NCBI GenBank assembly: GCA_964613585.1 | Contig: CAZTHL010000004.1 | Coordinates: 28,986-92,985 of the forward strand | DNA from: CAZTHL01 sp964613585 | GTDB lineage: Bacteria; Pseudomonadota; Alphaproteobacteria; DSM-16000; Inquilinaceae | DNA: 64,000 nt | Reading direction: 5' to 3' | In this document: positions 35,585 through 44,636 of the stretch, one piece after another | Layout: each line of letters starts with the position of its first letter | How positions within the stretch are numbered: position 1 is the first letter of the stretch | Program-made: the position numbers and the translations under genes | Notes under the pieces: model-generated | What the model was told of the DNA's origin: nothing | Seen by the model: the letters and a program-made list of their open reading frames with translations, nothing else | Databases searched by the model: none

Positions 35585-35924
35585 CGGGCGCTCCCGGTTG
35601 TCTTCGCTACGCGGCCGGCGTCGCGCGCCGCCGCTGTCACAGGCTGGCAGCGCGAAGCGAGACCCGGCCATGGCGGCGGCGGACGGTTGAGGCGCCGGTT
35701 CTCGGCGGCCGAGGCGATGCCGTCCGGCGCGTTCGACCCTTGGGCGGGCGGGTCGGTGCCGCCGGCGCTCCAGTCGGCCGATGGCGTGCGTCTCGACGAC
35801 GGCCAAACGGCACGGCCGGGGCTCCCGCCGGCTGGTCGGGGGGCAGGCTTTCTGCTAGCGTCCCGTCGCTGGCGGATCGCCGCCGTCCGGAAGCATCATC
35901 ACCGAGAAACGCGCGAGGGGATCG
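35585..35924. other. Intergenic region before pgi
   Basis: 340 bp without a convincing gene. A ribosome binding site for pgi (GAGGGG) is at its end. I see no repeat, RNA gene or strong promoter. Confidence 0.4.
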
Positions 35925-37568
35925 ATGACGTCGCTGACCGAGGGCGCGGCCTGGCGGGCGCTGGAAAGCCACTTCGCCGAGGTCAAGGACCGGCACATGC
36001 GCGACCTGTTCGCCCAGGATCCGGACCGCTTCGACCGCTTCTCGCTGCGCCTGGACGACCTGCTGCTCGATTACTCCAAGAACCGCGTCACCGCGGAGAC
36101 CATGGCCAGGCTGGTCGACCTCGCCCGCGAGCGCGACGTCGAGGGGCAGCGCGACGCCATGTTCGCCGGTGAGCCGATCAACCGCACCGAGGGCCGCGCC
36201 GTCCTGCACGTGGCGCTGCGCAACCGTTCCGGCCGGCCGATGATGGTCGAGGGCAAGGACGTCATGCCGGACGTCACGGCCGTGCTCGACCAGATGCGCC
36301 GCTTCTCCGACGCCGTGCGCTCGGGCGAGTGGACCGGCCACACGGGCAGGCGCATCACCGATGTCGTCAATATCGGCATCGGCGGCTCCGACCTGGGGCC
36401 GGTGATGGTGTCGGAGGCCTTGAAGCCCTACCTGCACCCGGAGATCCGGCTGCACTTCGTCTCCAACGTCGACGGCACGCACGTCGCCGAGACCCTCAAG
36501 CGGCTCGACCCGGAGACCAGCCTTTTCATCATCGCGTCCAAGACCTTCACCACCCAGGAGACGCTGACCAACGCCCATTCGGCACGGGCGTGGTTCCTCG
36601 ACTCCGGCGCCGGCGAGGCGGCGATCGCCCGGCACTTCGTTGCCCTGTCGACCAACGAGACGGGGGTGGCCGCCTTCGGCATCGACACCGCCAACATGTT
36701 CGCCTTCTGGGACTGGGTCGGCGGGCGCTACTCGGTGTGGTCGGCGATCGGCCTGCCGGTCGCGATCGGCATCGGCATGGACGCGTTCGAGGAGTTGCTC
36801 GCCGGCGGCCACGCCATGGACGAGCACTTCCGCACGGCGCCGCTCGAGGCCAACCTGCCGGTCGTGCTGGGCCTGATCGGGCTCTGGTACAACAACTTCT
36901 TCGGCGCGCAGAGTTATGCGGTGCTGCCCTACGACCAGTATCTCCATCGGTTCCCGGCCTATCTGCAGCAGCTCGACATGGAGTCGAACGGCAAATATGT
37001 CGGCCGGGACAACCATCCGGTGGTGTGGCAGACCGGACCGGTGCTGTTCGGCGAGCCGGGCACCAACGGGCAGCACGCCTTCTACCAGCTCATCCACCAG
37101 GGCACCAAGCTGGTGCCGTGCGACTTCATCGCCCCGGCCCAGACGCACAACCCGCTGGGCGAGCACCACTCGATCCTCCTGTCGAACTTCCTTGCCCAGA
37201 CCGAGGCGCTGATGCGCGGCAAGACGGCGGCCGAGGCGCGCGAGGAGCTGCAGGCCCAGGGCAAGACCGGCGACGCGCTCGAGGCGCTGGTGCCGCACAA
37301 GACCTTCGAGGGCAACCGGCCGACCAACTCGATCCTGGTGAAGAAGGTCGATCCGCGCACGCTGGGCCAGCTGATCGCGCTCTATGAGCACAAGGTGTTC
37401 GTGCAGGGCGTGCTCTGGGGCATCCTCAGCTTCGACCAGTGGGGCGTGGAGCTGGGCAAGCAGCTGGCCAAGACGGTGCTGGCGGATCTGAAGAGCGCGG
37501 CGCCGGTGACCGGCCACGACAGCTCGACCAACGGCCTGATCAATGCCTGGAAACAGATGCGGGGGTAG
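35925..37568 (+). CDS. pgi: Glucose-6-phosphate isomerase
   Basis: Interconverts glucose-6-phosphate and fructose-6-phosphate. The 547-residue product carries the PGI signatures: NIGIGGSDLGPVMVSEAL, IIASKTFTTQETLTNA, the DWVGGRYSVWSAIGLP block and the C-terminal GVELGKQLAK. Length is normal. It stands alone, between the stress protein and the accessory island. Confidence 0.98.
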   Translation: MTSLTEGAAWRALESHFAEVKDRHMRDLFAQDPDRFDRFSLRLDDLLLDYSKNRVTAETMARLVDLARERDVEGQRDAMFAGEPINRTEGRAVLHVALRNRSGRPMMVEGKDVMPDVTAVLDQMRRFSDAVRSGEWTGHTGRRITDVVNIGIGGSDLGPVMVSEALKPYLHPEIRLHFVSNVDGTHVAETLKRLDPETSLFIIASKTFTTQETLTNAHSARAWFLDSGAGEAAIARHFVALSTNETGVAAFGIDTANMFAFWDWVGGRYSVWSAIGLPVAIGIGMDAFEELLAGGHAMDEHFRTAPLEANLPVVLGLIGLWYNNFFGAQSYAVLPYDQYLHRFPAYLQQLDMESNGKYVGRDNHPVVWQTGPVLFGEPGTNGQHAFYQLIHQGTKLVPCDFIAPAQTHNPLGEHHSILLSNFLAQTEALMRGKTAAEAREELQAQGKTGDALEALVPHKTFEGNRPTNSILVKKVDPRTLGQLIALYEHKVFVQGVLWGILSFDQWGVELGKQLAKTVLADLKSAAPVTGHDSSTNGLINAWKQMRG

Positions 37569-37649
37569 GGACGGCGCTCTCTTCACGCCGCCACCCGCTC
37601 GGTGATCGGCCCGGGCCAGCCCCACGATCCCACCGGCTCGAGCGCACCG

Positions 37650-37800
37650 GCTAGAGCGGATTGGGTGGCATGTGAATCGCTGAGGGATTGCCGACTCGGT
37701 CGCGGCGTGATTCACGGTGAGGGCCGGAGGAGGAGGCCAGCCCTCATGTCCAAAGCCCGGTCTGTCGACCTCCGCCGTCGTGTGGTCGATGCCGTCTTAA
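37650..37800 (+). mobile_element. IS630-family insertion sequence remnant
   Basis: An ATG at 37746 begins MSKARSVDLRRRVVDAV, the characteristic N-terminus of IS630-type transposases. After about 17 codons the similarity stops and the frame runs into unrelated sequence. Upstream, GTGAATC...GATTCAC forms an inverted pair consistent with the element's end region. Only the left end remains, without the DDE catalytic part. It marks the boundary between pgi and the lower-GC accessory genes. Confidence 0.65.
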
Positions 37801-37984
37801 CTGTTTTGCTCATCCTCAAGCACAATCATGCCGGTTCACTCTGTGGGCGTAGCCCACCCGAAACCGTTTCACTCCTGAGCCGCGCCTGGTTCGCCAGAAG
37901 CGGCTGAATGTTCGGCGCCAATTCAACAAGCACGGTGTCTCTCCTTACGTTTGTAGTCGTCTTTGCAAATGCGATGCCCTGACA

Positions 37985-38700
37985 ATGGAGCTAACAAGAG
38001 TGAGCGCTGTCGCAGGAGCGGCCGCCTGCCTTTTGGCCTCGTTTCTCTCATCACTTCTCGGCGACTTTCAAGACAAGAAATTTTACCCTCTTTTCAGACT
38101 AAAGAACAAAGATGGAGCGTTGGCGCTCGATCTGTCTCAGCCTGACAAAATAATCGGCGCATTAGCTGGTTGCACAGCCGCCTCGCGGATATTTATCGCA
38201 TATGCACAGGCAGACAAGAATACAACGTGCGAAGTCTCCAACCAAATAAAGAAGCAAGTGATGCGAGTTTGGCTCGACGATGACGAAATTGCTTTTGGAG
38301 ACAGCATCTCAGCAAAGGTAGAAGAGGGCATCAACACAAGCGGCTACCTATTGGCCATATCACCTCGCTCCTACCTTTCATGCCCTTGGGCCAAGAAAGA
38401 ATCGAGCTGGGCATTGCACGAGACCGGAGGGGACGTTGGCCACGCGTGATCCCTGCGATAATGGACGATGTAGAGCTACCGCCTCGGCTAATGGACAAAA
38501 AGTACGTTGACCTTCGCAGCAGTGTGCCTGACGGCGTCGCTCAGATTGTCAGGTCGATTCAGGCAGTGCAGTCGGATACGGCGGAACACCCAGAACGGGA
38601 TCCTCTACCAGTTCGCGTAATGCGCGAGCAGCCGCTGCAGCGCCGCGCCCTCGCCCGCCCCCCACAAGTACGTCTTGCGGTTTTTTTTTGGGAGCGATGA
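37985..38700 (+). pseudogene. TIR-domain protein, frameshifted
   Basis: The first frame (37985-38449) encodes a hydrophobic N-terminus and then a TIR domain from residue 68. It shows RIFIAYAQADKN, VWLDDDEIAFGDSIS, LLAISPRSYLSCPW and the catalytic NADase Glu139 (CPWAKKE). The domain's last part continues in another frame (from within 38380-38449 to 38700) as RVIPAIMDDVELPPRL and KKYVDL. Joining them needs a -1 shift near 38425-38449: a one-base deletion, a sequencing error or programmed slippage. GC content is far below the genome average. TIR proteins of this type act in NAD-depleting defence. Confidence 0.7.
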
Positions 38701-38765
38701 TATATGTTCCCCCAGTGGGAATGATCATCATTGGAACGCCTAGGGAGCAGTCAACGGAAGGTCCG

Positions 38766-39059
38766 ATGAGGATCATTGCCCGCAGGCGGCTGAATGAGTT
38801 CGCCAGCCGGTTCCCGGAAGCCAAAGGCCAGCTCGACGCGTGGTGGGTCGAGGCCAAGGAGGCAACGTGGCGGACGCCGGCGGATATCAAGGACAAGTAC
38901 CGAACGGCAAGCATCCTGAAAGGAAGCCGGGTCGTGTTCAACATCTGCGGTAACAAGTACCGGCTGGTTCTCAAGATCGAGTACCAGAAAAAACTTGGGT
39001 ACATTCGGTTTATCGGGACGCACAACGAATACAAAAACATTAATGCCGAGGAGGTCTAG
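38766..39059 (+). CDS. higB: HigB-type mRNA interferase toxin
   Basis: A 97-residue toxin of the HigB/RelE superfamily that cleaves ribosome-bound mRNA. From the ATG at 38766 (GGAAGG upstream) it begins MRIIARRRLNEFASRFPEAK. It has the family segments ADIKDKYRTASIL, RVVFNICGNKYRLVLKI and the C-terminal FIGTHNEYKNINAEEV. The antitoxin gene starts 2 bp after its stop. Toxin-before-antitoxin order is typical for hig loci. Confidence 0.92.
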   Translation: MRIIARRRLNEFASRFPEAKGQLDAWWVEAKEATWRTPADIKDKYRTASILKGSRVVFNICGNKYRLVLKIEYQKKLGYIRFIGTHNEYKNINAEEV

Positions 39060-39061
39060 AC

Positions 39062-40279
39062 ATGGATAGCAGAATTCGACCGATCCGGACCGAGCAGGAC
39101 TACGATGCCGCTCTGGCCCGTGTCGAAGAGCTCATGAATATGGACCGAGATGAGAGCGCCGACGACGAGCTGGATGTTCTGACGACCCTGATCGAGGTCT
39201 ATGAGGACAAGTGCTACCCCATGGACGCGCCGGACCCGATCACCGCGATCAAGTTTCGCATGGAGCAGCTCGGCAAGTCCCCGAGGGATCTGGACATGAT
39301 CTTCGGCAGCCGGGCAAAGACATCCGAGGTGCTGAACGGCAAGCGTGAGCTTACGCTGAAAATGATCCGCGCCCTGCACGAGCATCTCGGCATCCCGGCC
39401 AAGATCCTGATCCGCGAGGGCGAGGGCCTGCCCGAGGTCCCCGGCTCGATCGACATCGACCGGTTCCCGGCCAAGGAAATGGCCAGGCGCGGCTGGGTCA
39501 CGGTGACCGGCGATACCAAGGATCGGGTCGAGGAGGTCATTCACGAGCTGATCGCCGGCGCCGGCGGGCGTGAGGCGCTGCCGCAGGCGCTGTTCCGCCA
39601 GGGCGGCCGCGCCAATGCAAAGACCGATGTCCATGCTCTTCAGGCATGGTGCCTTCATGTGCTCAACGTCGCCCGGCGGGCCGGTCTCGAGGGGCGCTAC
39701 CGGACGGGAACGATCGATCTCTCGTTCCTTCGCGAGCTGGCACGCCTGAGCACATTGGACGATGGCCCGAAGCTGGCGCGGGAGAAGCTGGCTCAGCACG
39801 GCGTCGTTCTGGTGGTCGCAACCCATCTGCCCAAGACCTACCTTGACGGTGCCGCGCTGCGCACGGCCGAAGGCGTTCCGGTGGTCGCCATGACCGTTCG
39901 CCATGACCGGCTCGACAACTTCTGGTTCTGCCTGCTGCACGAGCTGGCTCATTTGGGCCGCCACGTCCCGGATGGCGACGGCGAGCTTTTCATCGACGAC
40001 CTGCAGCTGCGCGAGCTGGAGCACGGCGTCGAGGATGCCCGCGAGCGTGAAGCCGATGAATGGGCGGAAGAAGCGCTGATCCCCAAAACGGCGTGGGAGA
40101 ACCACCCGGCCGTGCGCAGCCCGAGCATCCGCAATGCTCTCTCGCTCGCGAGGCTGGCCGACGTGCATCCGGCGATCGTCGCCGGGCGCCTGCGCCATGA
40201 GCACAAGAACTACCGCCTGCTGACGCAGCTTGTCGTGTCAGGCACCGTCCGACCGCTGCTGATGGAGGAGGCGGCATGA
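39062..40279 (+). CDS. higA: HigA-type antitoxin fused to ImmA/IrrE metallopeptidase
   Basis: A 405-residue antitoxin. The N-terminal 60 residues and an XRE-type helix-turn-helix (around GKSPRDLDMIFGSRAKTSEVLNGKRELT, ending near residue 125) match HigA. The remaining 270 residues form an ImmA/IrrE-type zinc peptidase domain with HELAH at 293-297. Plain HigA is about 100-140 residues, so this is the long fused form. It probably binds the operator and the toxin. The peptidase could process itself or another repressor. The ribosome binding site GAGGAGG lies in the end of higB. Confidence 0.88.
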   Translation: MDSRIRPIRTEQDYDAALARVEELMNMDRDESADDELDVLTTLIEVYEDKCYPMDAPDPITAIKFRMEQLGKSPRDLDMIFGSRAKTSEVLNGKRELTLKMIRALHEHLGIPAKILIREGEGLPEVPGSIDIDRFPAKEMARRGWVTVTGDTKDRVEEVIHELIAGAGGREALPQALFRQGGRANAKTDVHALQAWCLHVLNVARRAGLEGRYRTGTIDLSFLRELARLSTLDDGPKLAREKLAQHGVVLVVATHLPKTYLDGAALRTAEGVPVVAMTVRHDRLDNFWFCLLHELAHLGRHVPDGDGELFIDDLQLRELEHGVEDAREREADEWAEEALIPKTAWENHPAVRSPSIRNALSLARLADVHPAIVAGRLRHEHKNYRLLTQLVVSGTVRPLLMEEAA

Positions 40280-40989
40280 ATGAGAAAACGGGACGCCCGG
40301 CCACCCAGGTCGCTAGAGCTGGACGGTGATGGTGGCGGCGCTCGAGGCGAAGGGCCGCCTCGACCTCGACAGCGCCGAGCGGGCCGGCCTGCAACGCCCC
40401 ACGGTCGACGACCTGGCCCGGCGCCTCGAGCCCGAGGTGCTCGAGGTCAACCAGGCGGTCGACGAACTGAAGTGGGCCGTCGCGATCGCTAGCCTTGATC
40501 AAGGAAGGACCGTGCAGCGGCCACGCTCAGCGTGGCTGCGTGCACGCTCCCGCCGGGTTCACGATGTCCAGATTGGGGACGTTGCGCCGCTCGGCCACGA
40601 ACGACCGCAAGCGCGCCGTCTGCTCGACGGTCGAGGCAAAGAAGTCCCGCGCGCAACACGAGTCGGCTGCCGTCGTGGACATGGAGCTTGCCTCCGCCAG
40701 GAATGCCGATGAACAAGCAATGCCGCAGGACGAGGCCCAGTCACGCGATCGAGCCATCCGTGAGGCCGTCATCCGCCCATGTCGGATCACACCGTACGTG
40801 ACGCCAGTCCGGCGGCGCCGTTGGCGACGTGACCGCACGTCGTCTTCCCCTCGAGCCTCATGCTCTGCCCACCTCGACTCCCTCGCGCAGTCATGCACGA
40901 CGCCGCGATGACGGCCTTTCACCCTGATCGCTCCGGCGGGAACCCGTCGAGGTCCTCGATCTGTGCCAGGGTAAAGCTTGAGGGCCGCG
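40280..40989. other. Decayed region between toxin-antitoxin and RiPP loci
   Basis: About 710 bp with only fragments. A plus-strand frame at 40326-40500 (ALEAKGRLDLDSAERAGL...) and a minus-strand frame at 40527-40682 (CCARDFFASTVEQTARLRSF...) look protein-like but are short. They lack a recognisable family and a proper start. They may be gene debris left by insertions or deletions. No intact gene is called. Confidence 0.4.
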
Positions 40990-41583
40990 CTACCTTCCTT
41001 GAGGAAGAGATGACAAGACGCTTGCTTTGCTTCCTTCGCCCTCCACGTTTCCATTCCCGGTGAAGAACACGGTCGGACGGCTCGCGGCAACCGGCTCACT
41101 CGTCTCTTGCGGATCGCCGACCCTGGCCAGGCTCGGTCGGCGAGGACCGGTGAGGAGGCTGCGCGCCCACGAGGACCAGCCGTCCGGCGAGGCCACCAGC
41201 TCTTCGTAAGGGAGCCAGCCCCCGCCGGCCCGAGGATCGTCGATCCAGAGCCGATCCTCCGGATCGATGCCCGACAGGGTCACGAGGTGCCTGGGGCCGA
41301 AAGCCCAGTTCACCTGGGCCGCGACGACACGGCCGGCCGCGAGCTCCGCCCGCAGCTCCTCCAATGGCAGGGGGCCCTCGATTACCGCGCGCAGCAGGCC
41401 GAGGGCGTCAAGGGTCGCCACCGGGCAGTAGGGCGGGGTCTCGGAGGTTCCCAGGATCCGCCGTGCCAGCGATCGCTGGTCCATCGCCTGATCCGGATGA
41501 TAGAAGCGAAGGAGCGTGGCGCCGACCGCCGCCCAGCAGAGGCACGGGGTGGCCTGCGGCTCCATCGTCACGTCAAGCCGCAC
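40990..41583 (-). CDS. Papain/C39-like cysteine protease of RiPP locus
   Basis: A 197-residue protein with the C39_2/papain-like layout: Q10 (oxyanion), TPCLCWAAV with C16 as likely nucleophile (C14 adjacent), H99 in RHLVTLSGI and D115/D116 in LWIDDP. Such small proteases cleave RiPP leader peptides or accompany their export. GTG start at 41583, overlapping the end of the TPR protein gene by 11 bp, so it belongs to the same minus-strand operon and is its last gene. There is no signal peptide, which fits cytoplasmic processing. The function as leader peptidase is inference. Confidence 0.7.
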   Translation of the reverse strand: MRLDVTMEPQATPCLCWAAVGATLLRFYHPDQAMDQRSLARRILGTSETPPYCPVATLDALGLLRAVIEGPLPLEELRAELAAGRVVAAQVNWAFGPRHLVTLSGIDPEDRLWIDDPRAGGGWLPYEELVASPDGWSSWARSLLTGPRRPSLARVGDPQETSEPVAASRPTVFFTGNGNVEGEGSKASVLSSLPQGR

Positions 41584-43801
41584 GGCGGACGGCCCCCACC
41601 GTCAGGCGGAGAACCCCCTCCGCCTCGAGCCTGCTCACGGCCTCCACGACCTCCTGCGGAGACCGGCCGAGCACGTTCGCGGCCTCGCCGAGGCGCGGCT
41701 CGTCCCGGGCCATCTCCACCAGGGCGAGATCGGCGCCGGCGAGACGGATCGGGTCGCGGGAACGGCGGAAGAAGACCGCGATCTCGTCCCCGCCACGGGC
41801 CATGCCGTCGACCCCGGGTCCGAGCGCGATCCGACTGTCGGCCGTCGCCGCCCGCAGCTCGTCGATGGAGAGAGGCGCTCGCCGGCCCCGGAAGCAGAGG
41901 TCCCGACAGCCCCGACGAGCGGCCAAGCCGAATAAAGCCTCGAGATCGGTCGGAACCTCCGTTCCGTTCATCGCGTCGACGACGACGCAGGCGTCCGGCG
42001 TCAGCACGTCGGTTTGCGCCAGTGCCCGCATGACAGCCGCCACCAGCCCGGCCAGCGGCTGCTGGCATGGCTGAGGAGCACGGTCCGCGGCGGCGCGGGG
42101 CCTGACCAGCACCCCCCAGCCGGGGGCGCCCAGCGCCGACGCCCCGGCCTCCTCGCCCGTGGCGGACGGTCGACGCCACGCCGGACCTTCCGGGAGGACC
42201 GCGTCCACCAGCGCGTTGAACGGGTGCCCGATCGAGCCCAGGAGCTCGACCAGGGTCGTCCGCAGGAACTCGGAGGTCCGGGCGACCAAGTCCGCGCCGG
42301 GCTCGGCCTTCATCGCGCGGGCCACGCGCGGCGCCAGCGCTTCCGGAACCTCCATGGCCAGCCAGTGCAGCGAGGCGCGAAGGATGGACAGCAGCGCCTC
42401 CGCCAGGCGGCCGTCCGCGCGCTCCAGCCCGGCCTGGCAGACATTGAGGTAGACATGGTCGCTGTCGGATCGGAGACCCTCGTTTATGGCGAATGCCTTT
42501 TGGTAATACTCATGCGCCTTGCCGTGATGTCCGGCATGCCTGTGCAGGCGGGCCAGATTGATGAAGTTGATATAGGAGAGATGCCAGTCCGGCGGGTCGA
42601 AGCCGGCCAGGGTCCGCTCGATGCGATGCTCCAGAGAGAAGGCCGCATCGACTTGGCCGAGCCGGAGCTTGTTGAGGGCCGAAATGTTCAGCAGGTACAG
42701 CCACATCGGATCACGGGCTTGCGGCTCGGCCAGGTTGCGCGCCCTGTCGAACAACGGTCCCGCCTCGGCCGGGCGTCCCGTCATCACCAGGCCCCAGGCC
42801 TTGCCGAGCGACAGGTCCCTCAGCAAGGGCGGCGGCAGCGAGGCGTCCGGATCGGGCTGTGCGGCCGCTCCCGCGAAGTCCATGGCGGCGATCCGCATGG
42901 ATTGCGCCTGCGACATCATCATGGCTCGGTCGACCGGGTCGGTCGTGGCGTCGCGGGCGGCCTCCACCAGCCGCAGGGCCTGCCGGTAGCCGCCCTCGGA
43001 GAAGGCGAGCGCAGCCGCCCCGGCCAGGATCCGGGGATTCCGGTCGGCCGGCGACCGGGTCGCGTGGCGGCACCCCTGGAGCCATAGGGGCTCGTCCTCG
43101 GGGGTGGCCGTCGGGCGTTCCGCGCGCGTCGCCCGCGCGCCGGGCAGCAGGAGCGACCAGCCGCCGAGGGTCGGGACGCAGGACAGCGGCCCGGACACGG
43201 TGCCGGGCGGCACGAGCCCCGGCACCGTCGGGTCCGCCAGCCGCCGCGTGAGCGGCGCCCGATCGATCCCGATCCCCTCGGGGATCTCCCAGTGCCGCAG
43301 GTCGCAGGGGAGGCTCGTCGCCGACACCGGCATGGCCACGATCAGGGCGGGCGATGCGCCGTCCAGGAGCCGAGCCAGGAAGCGAACGAGCCATGCGTCC
43401 TCCGGCATCCACGGCTCAGCCGCGGGCGGCCCCAGCACCAGGATCGCCCCGATCGACCGGTCCGTCGCTTCACGCCCGATTGCCTGAGCCATCGCGTGGG
43501 CCGTCAGGATCGCGCCGTCGCCCGCCGTCTCCAGGTCGATCAGGCCGGCGACGACCCGGTCGGGTGCCGATCCTTCTCCGGGTGCCATGCCGGGCACCGG
43601 TCGCCGCTCCGTCGGCAGATCCAGGCCGAGCTGCGCCGCGAGCTCGCGCGCCAGCCAATGCCCGCGCCAGCTGCCCAGCGTCAGATCCCCAGCCAGGATC
43701 GGTCTGTCCGACGCGACCGCCGCGACGAGCCGAAGCAGGTCCTCGTCGCGATGGAAGGTCACGGCGACCGGTTCGCCAGGCCGCACGGGGGCGAGGGTCA
43801 T
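41573..43801 (-). CDS. Unrecognised 742-residue TPR-containing protein in RiPP operon
   Basis: From the ATG at 43801, one base after the sagB-type gene's stop. I do not recognise the whole protein. Residues about 250-470 contain TPR-like helix pairs (ALAFSEGGYRQALRLVEAA, AWGLVMTGRPAEAGPLFDRA, NLARLHRHAGHHGKAHEYYQKA). The C-terminus has a winged-helix-like segment (RLGEAANVLGRSPQEVVEAVSRLEAEG). The N-terminal 200 residues resemble no family that I can name. It could be a regulator, a scaffold for the modification enzymes or a self-protection factor. There are no membrane helices. Confidence 0.7.
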   Translation of the reverse strand: MTLAPVRPGEPVAVTFHRDEDLLRLVAAVASDRPILAGDLTLGSWRGHWLARELAAQLGLDLPTERRPVPGMAPGEGSAPDRVVAGLIDLETAGDGAILTAHAMAQAIGREATDRSIGAILVLGPPAAEPWMPEDAWLVRFLARLLDGASPALIVAMPVSATSLPCDLRHWEIPEGIGIDRAPLTRRLADPTVPGLVPPGTVSGPLSCVPTLGGWSLLLPGARATRAERPTATPEDEPLWLQGCRHATRSPADRNPRILAGAAALAFSEGGYRQALRLVEAARDATTDPVDRAMMMSQAQSMRIAAMDFAGAAAQPDPDASLPPPLLRDLSLGKAWGLVMTGRPAEAGPLFDRARNLAEPQARDPMWLYLLNISALNKLRLGQVDAAFSLEHRIERTLAGFDPPDWHLSYINFINLARLHRHAGHHGKAHEYYQKAFAINEGLRSDSDHVYLNVCQAGLERADGRLAEALLSILRASLHWLAMEVPEALAPRVARAMKAEPGADLVARTSEFLRTTLVELLGSIGHPFNALVDAVLPEGPAWRRPSATGEEAGASALGAPGWGVLVRPRAAADRAPQPCQQPLAGLVAAVMRALAQTDVLTPDACVVVDAMNGTEVPTDLEALFGLAARRGCRDLCFRGRRAPLSIDELRAATADSRIALGPGVDGMARGGDEIAVFFRRSRDPIRLAGADLALVEMARDEPRLGEAANVLGRSPQEVVEAVSRLEAEGVLRLTVGAVRRAA

Positions 43802-43802
43802 C

Positions 43803-44612
43803 TCACACCGCCTCCGTGCCGATCGCCTGAAGATACAGGCAGGAGTGGTTGACGCCATCGATGCCGAGCAGACGGTCGATCCGGCGATCCTGGAAGCCGC
43901 CGACGTTCCAGACACCGAGGCCGAGGGCGGTCGCCACAAGGTTGAGGTTCTGGGCGACGTGGCCGGTCTCCATCAGGGTGAACCGGTAGCCGCGGTCCCC
44001 GTATTTGAAGGTGTTGCGCCGGAACAGGGCTGTCTGGAAGATGACCGCGCTGGCGCCCTGGACGATCTCGGGCTGGTACAGACAGGCGGCGAAAGCGTCG
44101 GTGAGATCGGTCTCCACGATGTGCCGAAGGCAATTCTCTTCCGGATTGTAGTGGAAGAGTCCGGCTCCGAGGCCTTCCACATGACCCGGGGTGTGGACGT
44201 ACAGCTCCAGGGGAAACAGGCCGCCACCGGACGGCACGGTGCGGAAGGGCCGCGGAATGCCCGTTCCCTCGTTGGACCGGTTGATGCCGTATGCGTGGAA
44301 CAGCAGGGCCGCCAGGGTCTCCAAGGTCATCGTGCCCGGGGTCAGCCGCCGTGGGGTGTGGCGGGCCATGATGGCCGCCCCGAGGTCGAGCCCGAGGTCC
44401 GGGAACCGTGAGGGAGGCGGCAGGGCGACCGGCCGGAAGCTGTCGTAGCTCAGCGCGTTCTTCATTCGCCCCATCCAGTCGACCACGACCGCGTTGGGCA
44501 GAGCGTCGTCGACCGGCGCGGACTTGGAGTTCTCGTGGAAGGTCTCCCAGATGAGGTCGGGTTCCTCCTCGCCCCAGACGAGATCGTCCCACGTCGGACT
44601 GTCGGGCTTCAT
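43803..44612 (-). CDS. SagB-type azole-forming dehydrogenase
   Basis: A 269-residue FMN-dependent dehydrogenase of the nitroreductase/SagB (ThcOx) family, which oxidises azolines to thiazoles and oxazoles in RiPP maturation. Family features: IMARHTPRRLTPGTMTLETLAALL, FRTVPSGGGLFPLELYV for FMN binding, GLGAGLFHYNPEENCL and FTLMETGHVAQNLNLVATALGLG. It sits 24 bp after the ycaO gene and 1 bp before the TPR protein gene. Confidence 0.9.
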   Translation of the reverse strand: MKPDSPTWDDLVWGEEEPDLIWETFHENSKSAPVDDALPNAVVVDWMGRMKNALSYDSFRPVALPPPSRFPDLGLDLGAAIMARHTPRRLTPGTMTLETLAALLFHAYGINRSNEGTGIPRPFRTVPSGGGLFPLELYVHTPGHVEGLGAGLFHYNPEENCLRHIVETDLTDAFAACLYQPEIVQGASAVIFQTALFRRNTFKYGDRGYRFTLMETGHVAQNLNLVATALGLGVWNVGGFQDRRIDRLLGIDGVNHSCLYLQAIGTEAV

Positions 44613-44636
44613 CGCCGTGCCCCGCTGTCGGCTGCC

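Noticed and set aside
37843..37857. Small hairpin GTGGGC-GTA-GCCCAC downstream of the IS630 remnant
   Set aside because: Only 6 bp and no T run follows, so a terminator call is not justified.
40326..40712. Plus-strand frame after higA as a third gene of the toxin-antitoxin operon
   Set aside because: Only the first 55 codons look protein-like, the rest is incoherent, and no family is recognised; treated as decayed sequence.
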